Source: Phaeoceros laevis | Taxonomy: Eukaryota > Anthocerotophyta > Anthocerotopsida > Notothyladales | NCBI GenBank assembly: GCA_049999765.1 | Contig: JBNGIQ010006614.1 | Location: forward strand, 1-21,735 | Length of the DNA: 21,735 nt | Direction of reading: 5' to 3' | Part shown: positions 9,052 through 17,197 of the stretch, one piece after another | How the letters are laid out: each line of letters begins with the position of its first letter | Position numbering within the stretch: the stretch's first letter is position 1 | Notes under the pieces: model-generated | Told to the model about the DNA's origin: nothing | What the model saw: the letters and a program-made list of their open reading frames with translations, nothing else | The model's database searches: none | Program-made: the position numbers and the translations under genes

Positions 9052-9561
9052 CGAATGATCCCGACACGCCCTTCTAACAGGCAAGCTGTGCAAGCACGGC
9101 ATATCTGCTTAATGTGCAACTTTCGTGGTTGAGTGACAATGTAGCAGTTAAGCTTGTCAGACAAAATATTGCTCTGGATTGGATAAAGATGTGGCTTCCT
9201 CCTTTAGGCGCATTGGTGGGCAGGTAGTATCTGGATACGAGCAGTGTTCCCAGGGTACCCAAATGCAAAATTGCGGAGCAGAGCATCATAGTGTCTGACA
9301 ATCCGAACAATAAGCCTGAGGACAGACAGTACAGACGGTACTAGATAGGAATAGGAACTTTGTAGCAAGCAGATGAGCAAATAGTTGTGCATTGGTCCTA
9401 AGTAGAAGCGTGGTATGAACTGTGTTACGAGGACGTGAAATCGTAGGTTTTAAGCATAGCATCATTGTGATGGTGAGCAAAGCAGCAGGCCATGTAGCAA
9501 CATGAATAGCGTTAGGATGAAGAATCTTGGTGGGAGGTAGGAAAGTAGTCATAAAGCCGAA

Positions 9562-9986
9562 CGGAGTGTTAGCAGGGCCTTCCGTGGACACGAATTGCAT
9601 ACCATATTCCAGAGAGGAGAATTCATGTGGCGAGATTTGCTAAGCATAGTGGCAGCAGCTTGATGTTGCAAACAGGGCAGAGGAGCCAAGAAGCAATGGA
9701 GTAGAAATAAAATCAGACGGAGTAGGTACGGGCCTACTGTGGACACGAACTGCGTTCCATATTCCATAGTGGTGCAGTCAGATTGCCAGCCTCAATGACA
9801 TAAGTAGCAACAGTGCCTGTAATTGGGATAGCATTAGAGTGTCTACCAAGGTGAACATTGGTTGCTCCCAAAGAATGCAGCATGATCGTAGCACAGGATG
9901 ACCAAACAGATAGCGTGAGAAGCGACAGGCGGAGTGTTAGTGAGCCTTCTGTGGACACGAACCATGTTCCATATTCCATAGTGGTG
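9562..9986. repeat. Three diverged copies of a box of about 58 bp, spaced 150-215 bp
   Basis: Copies at about 9562-9620, 9716-9775 and 9930-9986 share CGGAGT-GTTAG, then GGCCT/AGCCT, the strongly kept GTGGACACGAA, and CCATATTCCA followed in two of them by TAGTGGTG. The spacers between them also share pieces (CAGCATGATCGTAG-like and AGATAGCGTGAG-like words), so the real unit is probably longer, perhaps 150-215 bp and extending over about 9100-10250. Read on the minus strand the box encodes similar short peptides in different frames. Confidence 0.7.
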
Positions 9987-10351
9987 AAAGCATATAGCAA
10001 ACTGGGGGCAATCACAGGTCTTAGAAATCCTATCTAAAATAGCAAGCAGTATATGGGAACCTCGTGGAAGGATGAACAACAGTTGATGCTCCACGAGCAG
10101 CCATGGCTACACTGATGTAGCATGAGATAACCAGACAAACGAGGAGGTGAGTAGTAACTTCCTGTAGCCAAACAAGGTGTTAGAGGGTGGCAGCCATGCC
10201 AGAAGGGGGATGTACAGCTGCATTGATGTAGTATTCTATAGAATCTGAATACTTGGTTACATAGTAATAACTGTACAAATGTAGAGAAAGTTCGCATTGG
10301 CTTACTGCCAATCGATTGAATTTTAGGCAAACAGAAGGGCTATGGTCTACA

Positions 10352-10515
10352 GAGCACCACAAGGGATAGTGCGCATGAGAAAGCAAAGAGGCTGATCAAA
10401 TCAAAGCAAAGCAAAACAAAGCAAAGCCGTATGACCGTGGAGTGGCACAAAGGATAGCACGCATGAGAAAGCAAAGAGGCTGATGAAATCAAAGTAGAGT
10501 AAACAAGGCAAAGCG
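10352..10515 (+). repeat. 88-bp tandem duplication with AAAGC-rich filler
   Basis: GAGCACCACAAGGGATAG (10352) and GAGTGGCACAAAGGATAG (10440) start two copies that share GCATGAGAAAGCAAAGAGGC exactly. The first copy ends in a run of GCAAA-type pentamers (10405-10425). Period 88 bp. The rest of the gap down to 10708 contains nothing recognised apart from a doubled GGTATTCACTCC near 10678 and 10698. Confidence 0.85.
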
Positions 10516-10708
10516 ACGAACCTGAATCAGAACTTGACTACTCCCAGGGGTATATTGCATGAGCAGAATGCCATGGGCGGACTGAGGCCGGCATAATCAG
10601 TCCCAGTAGTTAGCCGCCCTGCGGTAAGCCTCCTTAGAAGCAGATGATAGTAACCTCAATTGTGCAGTGTGTGCCACGGTATTCACTCCCAGCAGATGGT
10701 ATTCACTC

Positions 10709-11974
10709 CTAGCTATTAGCCTCCCAGCTCATAGTAAAGTCATATTCGTGTTCGAAGTCGACAGATGAATCGGAATCTGGCGGATCACATGTTACTTCTG
10801 GTTCCGAGTTTGACTGGCTGATGTTCCATGTGCCTGAGAGGGAGTGCCCTGAAGTGCAACCCCATGGACTGGTTGGCACCGGTGGGCATGCTTCCGAATC
10901 GCTTTCCCATTGTGCTATGCGGTCGGCGGTTTCAGACCTATGCAAGGCAAGCTCACTAGCCTGCCAATCATCACAATCCCATGAACTAAAAAGCTGAAGA
11001 ATGTACTGGCGTAGTGTGACCAAGTCTTCCTGCTCCCTATACGGGTTGGGCCGCATCACAAAGCGATACTGGCCAAATTCGTGTTCCCATTCTTCTTTTG
11101 TAAGTTCAAGATCATCAAATAGATTGGAATGTAAGTTGGCATTGTCCATATCAGTAAACATGAAGTATGCAAATTCGGTAAGACTAGAAATAATGGCATG
11201 CATATACCAAATATGAACTTCTAGATTCCATTCAGAGTAGAAGATAGCAGCGCAGTGTTCACATATGAAATATCCCCATTGCCTAGCATATGCTACTCTG
11301 AAATCTGGATTGTCATAAAGCTGACCAAATCGGGTATTGACTGCTAAAAGCCTAATGAGATCTGAGAATGGTAAGAACATAAAGATGCGCAGAACAACAT
11401 GGTCAAGAAGGTCGAGAATGGACTTGGCTTCGATGAAGCGATTTGGAGCAACTTGGACGAGGATCATGCCTTTCGTGTCCATCTCTGTTTGATATGCATA
11501 CCAGGTCTTCCAATCTCGGTCCGCCCATGCCTTAAACAGCTGCTGAAATTCCTCATGGACATAGTACCATTGCTGAACACGGATATGAGGAGGGACTTCA
11601 GACATGGGAGTATCGTACTTACAAACCTTCATGCCATATCGCTGAATCGTGTCATCGAGAAGAGTCATATACTCTGTGGCCCTGTAGCTGTCAAGCTGAT
11701 CCGTGTGAACTGCCCTGTAATGAATTTCCTCATGCCATGCGGTGGGCACAGGCAGTCCACATACAAAGCATAGGCGAAGGTGATGTCTATCGCAATACCG
11801 CTTCCTAATGTCTGGGTTCCACAATAAGTGGCGCATATGCTTGTTGGAGATGGACAGGCGGATCCAATCTTTGGGATAAAGAAGGAGAATAATGGCCTCC
11901 CACATATCTAGGTCCAAGTTGTCCCAGCTGACGAGGAGTGCGTCATTGAGGAGTTGAGGCCTCTTATATCCCAT
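10709..11974 (-). CDS. Duplicated F-box-like / C2H2 zinc-finger protein, 421 aa, unknown
   Basis: This is a single uninterrupted frame, ATG at 11974, with an in-frame TGA 12 nt upstream. The product consists of two diverged copies of one module. Copy 1 has an F-box-like helical block (about residues 17-60, with PKDWIRLSISNKHMRHLLWNP), then a finger C69-C72-H85-H90. Copy 2 has LDHVVLRIFMFLPFSDLIRL (about 187-230), then C238-C241-H254-H259. Both fingers have spacing C-x2-C-x12-H-x4-H. About 55-70 residues after each finger comes a F-x2-W-x4-W motif (F147/W150/W155 and F329/W332/W337). The tail (about 390-420) is Ser/Asp/Glu-rich. F-box proteins generally bring targets to SCF ubiquitin ligases through Skp1, and C2H2 fingers bind nucleic acid or protein; applying this here is inference. 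I do not recognise the protein. It is divergent to the BBD gene. Length and uniform composition favour a functional gene. Confidence 0.75.
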   Translation of the reverse strand: MGYKRPQLLNDALLVSWDNLDLDMWEAIILLLYPKDWIRLSISNKHMRHLLWNPDIRKRYCDRHHLRLCFVCGLPVPTAWHEEIHYRAVHTDQLDSYRATEYMTLLDDTIQRYGMKVCKYDTPMSEVPPHIRVQQWYYVHEEFQQLFKAWADRDWKTWYAYQTEMDTKGMILVQVAPNRFIEAKSILDLLDHVVLRIFMFLPFSDLIRLLAVNTRFGQLYDNPDFRVAYARQWGYFICEHCAAIFYSEWNLEVHIWYMHAIISSLTEFAYFMFTDMDNANLHSNLFDDLELTKEEWEHEFGQYRFVMRPNPYREQEDLVTLRQYILQLFSSWDCDDWQASELALHRSETADRIAQWESDSEACPPVPTSPWGCTSGHSLSGTWNISQSNSEPEVTCDPPDSDSSVDFEHEYDFTMSWEANS

Positions 11975-12126
11975 TAGGGCAGTGTTTCACTGCATCTCCG
12001 GCTGCCAGGCCACCGGATTGACAATTACCAGGTTGATAAGCTGGTCCCCCACAATTTCAGAGATTGCCGGTTTCTGACTGAACCCTCATTTCTACGTTTC
12101 TTTTTTTATTGAGACCCCGACATCAC

Positions 12127-12132
12127 TTTATA
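12127..12132 (-). promoter_or_regulatory. Possible TATA box for the minus-strand F-box-like gene
   Basis: TATAAA on the minus strand lies about 153 bp before the ATG at 11974, within an AT-rich stretch. The distance is acceptable for a plant TATA box with a leader of about 120 nt. It is a single short motif, hence weak. Confidence 0.2.
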
Positions 12133-12153
12133 TCAACACTTAATTTTTATATT

Positions 12154-12215
12154 GGGCTAAATAACTTAGCCACGCGCAAAGAAATCTACTTTGATGTGAC
12201 TAAAATAATTAGCCC
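12154..12215. repeat. 16-bp imperfect inverted repeat, 30-bp spacer
   Basis: GGGCTAAATAACTTAG (12154-12169) pairs with CTAAAATAATTAGCCC (12200-12215) at 14 of 16 positions. It may be a small hairpin element in the upstream region of the minus-strand gene. Beyond the items listed, 11975-12460 has no gene. Confidence 0.7.
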
Positions 12216-12322
12216 TGACCTCCTTAGCTACCTCAGTCACTAATTCTGTGAACTATGCTTAAATGTTCAACCCGGGAGCACATTTCTCGGTCCAGGTCAC
12301 ATGCAGATTGACCCTTAATTAT

Positions 12323-12340
12323 GGAAGTACATGTACTTCC
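12323..12340. repeat. Perfect 18-bp palindrome
   Basis: GGAAGTACATGTACTTCC equals its own reverse complement. Its half-site GGAAGTAC is the same as in the palindrome at 8567-8596. Confidence 0.9.
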
Positions 12341-12460
12341 TTGGGCCCAACGGCGGCTTCCATAGGCCCATGGCCAGGGGGTTCGCATGGTCCAGCGCCG
12401 ATAGTGGAGGCAAACATGGTTGGCCCATGGCTCCTACCCCGCCCGCCACACTTACCCTAA

Positions 12461-12846
12461 GGCTCGGTTTGCATGTAGCCCGGACCCAAAGTTGCAAACC
12501 CCACTTTGGGTCGCGTTGGGAGTTCACATGTGACCCGGGAGTGAGTTGTGACCGACGTCTGCCCTTACAAAGGGCACTGGTGACTTGATATCACCGGTTC
12601 CTAAAACGGTTCCCCCATCCCAGATGGATCACTACTGGGATGGGGGACATTGAAAAGTAAGTTGTTATTTGCCAGCCTGTTCCTCCGACCCAGCAAAAAC
12701 CGGGATACCTAAAAAAAGACTCGGAGTTTTTCTCCGGCCCGTAATGCGCAACTAACAGAAGCGTCGCATAAGAACAAAACCCAGCCATGTCGTTTGCGTG
12801 ACATGGCTGGGTTTGCTCCGGATCCAGGCCACATGCAAACCCAGCC
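12461..12846. mobile_element. Tourist-like (PIF/Harbinger) MITE, 386 bp, TAA target duplication
   Basis: The left end reads GGCTCGGTTTGCATGTAGCC; the right end, reverse-complemented, reads GGCTGGGTTTGCATGTGGCC. The two agree at 18 of 20 positions and similarity continues a few bases further. TAA stands directly outside both ends (12458-12460 and 12847-12849), as expected for the 3-bp TWA target duplication of PIF/Harbinger elements, whose terminal repeats also begin with GG. There is no coding capacity. Inside are further inverted repeats: 12777-12791 with 12800-12814 (15 bp, perfect), CCCCCATCCCAG with its complement near 12611-12645 and ACCCAAAGT with its complement near 12484-12511. Such elements move only with a transposase supplied in trans. 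Confidence 0.75.
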
Positions 12847-13033
12847 TAACCCTACCCAGGGCCAGCCATAGGCAGATTTTAATACTTTGTGTTCTTAATC
12901 TAATAAAAAAAAGGAGTCTAACCCCATATCCATAGGAATCGCCCAAAATTTTAGAAACGTACAAAAACGATTAGAAACGCGATTCTATTTCTAAACGTTT
13001 CTATCCAAACGCAACTAATGGATTAAATACGGG

Positions 13034-13517
13034 CTGCAACCAGCCTACCCTGTCCACTGTCCCGTGGTAGAGGACGAGCTAATAGTGGTTAAAGTGGAAT
13101 GTTTTGTATTGCAATATCTAATGTTTAGCATGAGCTCCCCTAAAAAGCTTTAAAAAACCTTCTCCACTTCTCTCATTAAGTCCAACCCTCGGGTTGTTTG
13201 GGACCTCGTGCCCAGGGGTTCCAGGGTTAAGCTGGTGTGCAACCAGCTTACCAAATCCACTGTCCTGTGGTAGAGGACGAGCTGATAGTGGCTAAAGTCG
13301 AATGTTTTGTATTGCAATATCTAATATCTAATGTTTAGCATGAGCTCCCCTAAAAAAAGCTCTGAAAAAAATACGGGCTGTTTTTTTTTTAGTATTTTTT
13401 AGGGGAGCTCATGCTCTCCATTAGATAATGCTCTTGGCTACTATCAACCTGCCCCCTACCACTGGGCTCGATCGACCACAGGGAAGTTGTTGCTACCACC
13501 CGAAACCCTGGTTGCAG
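13034..13517. repeat. Fold-back repeat: two direct copies and one inverted copy
   Basis: Copy A (about 13036-13158) and copy B (about 13239-13370) are direct repeats with period 203 bp, sharing GCAACCAGC-TACC, GTGGTAGAGGACGAGCT, ATGTTTTGTATTGCAATATC and GCATGAGCTCCCCTAAAA. A diverged copy C (about 13391-13517) follows in inverse orientation. B and C meet in a perfect 20-bp stem (13338-13357 with 13395-13414) around a 37-nt T- and A-rich loop. The outermost pair CTGCAACCAG (13034-13043) and CTGGTTGCAG (13508-13517) is an exact 10-bp inverted repeat. Flanks show no clear target duplication. It is probably a non-autonomous fold-back or MITE-derived element. It ends 114 bp before the BBD start codon. 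Confidence 0.8.
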
Positions 13518-13631
13518 TTTGTTACATATCATGTGCTCGATTTGAGCTGAATTTCGGCCGACTTTACGATATCCTTCTGTTATCAGCTCTGCGTTCCTAC
13601 CCGCAATTGCTACAAAAGCGGTGGACGGGAC

Positions 13632-16186
13632 ATGGCCATAGCCTGGCAAGGTTCAGCTATCAGTGCAGCAGCGGTGATGCAAACATCGGCAGCTCTTAGT
13701 CATGACTTGGCCATCGCTCTGGTTTCCCCCGGTCTACCGAGATTGGCATGGCTGAGAAGTAAAGTTGGTGGGATGCGGCCGTCCTTGATCGGAGGGAAGC
13801 AACCTCTCTCCCACAGAGTGCTGTCCCCACTTGAGATCAAGATCCCTTGCCATTCCAGCGTGTCTAATAACGGAAGCATGGATGAGGCCTTCAATACAGT
13901 GGACGAGGACTACGTCGAATCCTCGGTTGTGGAAGCAGGTAAACCGTGTGCTCGAGCGACTGGTCCATGGTGGCTCGCAACCATTTTCCGGATTTGCTTT
14001 GTGCAAGCTCTGGACAAGCTAGCTAGCACGCCCGATCGATGTGCCAGCCTCTTGCTTCCGGTGCTTTTGAGAATTCTGTACAATTTTTTGGTCCCCTGCC
14101 TTCAAGGCGATGTGGTCTCCTGGAAGGGAGCTACGCTGTAGAAGCAGGGATCTCGTAGGCATCCGGATATAGCTGTTGGGACATAGTACTGGATTATGCG
14201 CTTCCTTTGCAATCATTTCCGGTACTTTTTCTGTACAGTTTTTTGGTCCCCTGCCGTCAAGGCGATGTGGTCTCCTGGAAGGGAGCTGCGCTGTAGAACC
14301 AGCGATCTCGTAGGCATCGGGATATAGCTGTTGGGACGTAGTGCTGAATTATGCGCGCTTCGTTCACAATAATTTCTGCATCCTCGGGGAGCTAGTGACC
14401 AGTAGTTTGTCTTACTTCCCTCACCTGGGGGTTGTTTTGGACTGTCTTAATGCCCTTGTGCAGTGGAGGTGAAGAGTGGTGCTGATGGGTTTTCGATCAA
14501 GATGAGGGATGGAAGGCTCTTGAAGTGTGCCCACAACAATCCAGAAGGAAACCCGTTGCCAGACTATGCTCCGCAGCCTGCTATTGTTCTGAAGATGGAG
14601 GACGGTAGCAATCTTTTGCTGCCAATCATAGTCAGTATGTCACTCTTCCCTAATTCAATGTACCCGCTTTTAATCTGACTTCCTAAAAGCGGATGCATAT
14701 AGTGCAGTGTACCAAGTCCTGCAACTTGTTGGAAAACCTGGTCGTTGCCTTCAACCTTGGCAGACTTAACGTTTTGACACAAGAAAAAGAACGTATTGTG
14801 GCGCATAACTGCTACCTCTTGTGATGGACAGTGGAATTGCCAAGTACAATGCTCATGGAGGCCATCCGAAACGTGCAAGTTGTGAGTACCAAGGGCCATT
14901 CAAAGTGGCAAGCACCTCCACTTGGCACGTTTGTACAATGCAGTTTCTTTATCCACTTATCAATTACTTGTGTTCAAGATCTTGAAATTTTTCGACACAG
15001 AAGGCAATCTAGCTTGATGGCGAATATGATGTTGCATGGCATAGTCAGAACTCCTTATAACATTTTCCATCGCTCGCAGGCTAGGCCCACTGTATATCAC
15101 GTTATTAAGGACATGCTTGACGTGATGGGTTACGAGGTTAGTTGTCTGTGACTTCGGAGGCAATGACATTAGCTGCCGAGTTTTTTCAATCAGCTGCTGA
15201 GTTGGATCTAGAGACATATCTGAACATGGTTGTTCCACTTGCAGGTCAAGGTGGTTCGTGTTACCTGCAGAGTTAATGAAGCTTACTATGCGAGGATCTA
15301 CTTGTCAAAGGTGTAACAGTGTTGGGTCACCAAGCCATCAGATTCCCCATTTTGTTGTTGTGCACAGATCCTCAGTAAGGTTGGACTGTGTGTTCTACAT
15401 GCAGGCTCATGACAGGCCAGAAAAGATTGTGAGCTTGGATCTTAGGCCGTCAGATGCCATCAACTTGGCTGCTCGGTGCAAGGTGAGACAATCAAATGTG
15501 TTCAGATATGTATTGCTTCTTCGGCTGATATGTCACGTGACTTCATGGATAGAGCATGCAGCTATAGATACAGTTTGTTTTTTGAAGATCAGCTGTTTTA
15601 ATATACTTGTTCGTGGTGCTCGTCAGATTCCCATACAAGTGAATAAAAGTCTTGCTCGCACTGATGGAGTGCGGATCATAAGTGAGCCTGCGACATTTCA
15701 GCCACGGCTTCCACGATCCAGTCTAGGAGTCTCTGTTGCAGGTTTAGACAGGTGTGTGATTCGGCTTGGTCCTTGTACTTCAGCTTGTCTTGCTCAACCT
15801 TCAAGCCCATAGTTCCTGTGGAATATAGGTCGAAAGCAGAACCTTGCGCTGCATCAGAGGAGTTTTTGCTTGTCCGTAGTTTGGTGATTGCTGCAGTGGA
15901 AGAGCGATACAGCGATGCAGGTAAGAGACTATTTGGATTTCTAGCATACAATATTGTAGAACCGGCTTCTCTGAAGTGTCTGCATTACTAGCTGCTGGGT
16001 GTGAGAAGCCTTTATCATTTCACGTACAGCTCGCCTTCGGGATCAATTGAGCCAGCTCCGCTCCAGGAAGCGACGGCAGCAGAAACAGGTATTCTTAGTC
16101 TTTCGGTCTTCACACTCGTCCGATGTTACGTTCACGAGTTGTACTCCACAAACATGAACTATTTCTCTGTGGACTTACAGGCATGA
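13632..16186 (+). CDS. BBD: BBD-type bifunctional nuclease (DUF151 + UVR), ten coding exons
   Basis: Coding exons by GT-AG boundaries and phase: 13632-13938, 14464-14634, 14832-14881, 15080-15136, 15245-15310, 15405-15482, 15627-15741, 15813-15920, 16030-16088, 16181-16186; sum 1017 nt, 338 residues plus TGA. The seventh/eighth boundary is uncertain (15751/15829 also keeps frame, giving 336). The ATG is the first in frame after a TGA at 13548-13550. The Ala/Ser-rich N-terminus is followed by VDEDYVESSVVEA, a BBD hallmark, then MRDGRLLKCAHNNPEG, the DUF151 core (about residues 136-255) with PAIVLKMEDG, ELPSTMLMEAIRNVQV, LRPSDAINLAARCK (230-243) and IPIQVNK, and a C-terminal UVR motif (about 309-331; EERYSDA, RLRDQLSQLRSRK). 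Arabidopsis BBD1/2 are reported nucleases acting on RNA and DNA in basal defence and abscisic-acid responses; a role here is inferred by family. No break is seen. Confidence 0.93.
14055..14380 (+). repeat. 155-bp tandem duplication inside BBD intron 1
   Basis: The segment with TTTTTTGGTCCCCTGCC (14084) recurs at 14239. CAAGGCGATGTGGTCTCCTG, GGAAGGGAGCT-CGCTGTAGAA, GATCTCGTAGGCATC and ATATAGCTGTTGGGAC are shared, with a few substitutions. It lies wholly in the 525-bp first intron and accounts for most of its length. Confidence 0.9.
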
Positions 16187-16266
16187 GAATTTGATACCTG
16201 GGGGACTATCGTCCTGTTGAGATAAAAGTCGTCTGTACAGATTGTTCATTTGTAATCAGTGGACAC

Positions 16267-16356
16267 CAGTATATGTAGAATATTGTGTAGCAGTATCAGT
16301 ATATGTAAAATATTGTATAGCAGTATCAGTATATGTAAAATATTGTGTAGCAGTTG
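16267..16356 (+). repeat. Three 30-bp tandem repeats just after the BBD stop codon
   Basis: Units at 16267-16296, 16297-16326 and 16327-16356 begin CAGTATATGTA and contain AATATTGT and TAGCAGTAT, with only a few differences. They begin 80 bp after the stop, so they are probably in the 3' untranslated region. Each unit carries TGTA and AATATT, words like those of plant polyadenylation upstream elements, so the array may hold repeated poly(A) signals (inference). Confidence 0.9.
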
Positions 16357-16738
16357 ACAATATGTGTTTGGACTTTGGACTTGGAGTCTTAGACTGTGTT
16401 GTATTCACATGAGGTCTATTTGTTCGTGGGAAAAGGGTGATTTTTCGACCGTTGTGGTTGGACTAGATCTTCCGTTGGACCTTAGCTGTCAAGCGTAGTG
16501 CCGAAATGTTCACATATTGTGTGGAATTTTAGGATATGTAAGGACTTATCCAGCGTAAGTAGTCTGGGTGCATGCTACCATCCAGACATCATCACGCACC
16601 GTCTTGCTCCAACTGTCCCTCCATTTTCTATCCCTAATTGCACATCATCCACCACTCCTCCCTGCCGCACGTTGGAGAAGGAGGAAAAAGCAAATCAATA
16701 ACCGCCTGGAAAGGTGCTACCTGCTGGACTAATTTGCC

Positions 16739-16778
16739 GCATCACGCTGTTGACGAACGCATCACGCTGTTGACGAAC
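16739..16778 (+). repeat. 20-bp exact tandem duplication
   Basis: GCATCACGCTGTTGACGAAC occurs twice without a gap (16739-16758, 16759-16778). Confidence 0.95.
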
Positions 16779-16821
16779 GCTTCATAGCTCCATGTGGGGG
16801 ATTCACGACAACAAGCCGGAT

Positions 16822-16845
16822 CACTTCATTAAACACTTCATTAAA
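16822..16845 (+). repeat. 12-bp exact tandem duplication
   Basis: CACTTCATTAAA occurs twice without a gap (16822-16833, 16834-16845). Confidence 0.95.
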
Positions 16846-16878
16846 GGAGTTTGGCTCCTAGCAGCAAGAGCAGGCATA

Positions 16879-16920
16879 GGTCCCGGCGCCATGAATGTGG
16901 GTCCCGGCGCCATGAATGTG
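16879..16920 (+). repeat. 21-bp exact tandem duplication
   Basis: The unit beginning GGTCCCGGCGCCATG at 16879 is repeated exactly at 16900. The unit contains the palindrome GGCGCC. Confidence 0.95.
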
Positions 16921-17154
16921 GCTCAACTATTCTCAGCCATGATAGGCTTGCAAGAGGCGATGCAGCTGGGCAATGGTCGAGCACATCTGGTCAGCAAGGG
17001 TGTAGTGTGAGGCAGAGCTGGCAGCCGATGTGAGGGCAGCACTCTCTCTCTCCTGGCAGGGGCTGGCATGCTTAAGGGTTTATTCTGGCAAAGCAGCACT
17101 CAATTGTTTCTACAAGTTAGAGGTTGAGCGCGGTGATGCACTGCATCCCAAACT

Positions 17155-17197
17155 CTTGCATGTTGTAAGCTTTTTTGCTTGCATGTTGTAAGCTTTT
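17155..17197 (+). repeat. Exact 20-bp direct repeat, period 23
   Basis: CTTGCATGTTGTAAGCTTTT occurs at 17155-17174 and 17178-17197, separated by TTG. Confidence 0.95.

Larger units (their letters stand above)
8081..10351. other. Intergenic, repeat-bearing, no convincing gene
   Basis: No open frame of more than about 105 codons is present on either strand and none has a recognisable domain. Apart from the separately listed palindrome, tandem duplications and box repeats, the sequence is unremarkable. The short minus-strand frames between 9074 and 10330 repeat similar peptides in different frames, which is the signature of a DNA repeat and not of coding sequence. Confidence 0.6.

Noticed and set aside
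9074-10330. Series of minus-strand frames of 60-105 codons with similar peptides
   Set aside because: Similar peptides appear in different frames and stem from the repeated DNA box, so they do not indicate a gene.
13689-14006. Minus-strand frames over BBD exon 1
   Set aside because: They are shadows of the real coding exon on the opposite strand.
16267-17197. CRISPR-like array suggested by short repeats
   Set aside because: Repeats are head to tail without spacers, each of different sequence, in a plant-like genome; there is no array structure.
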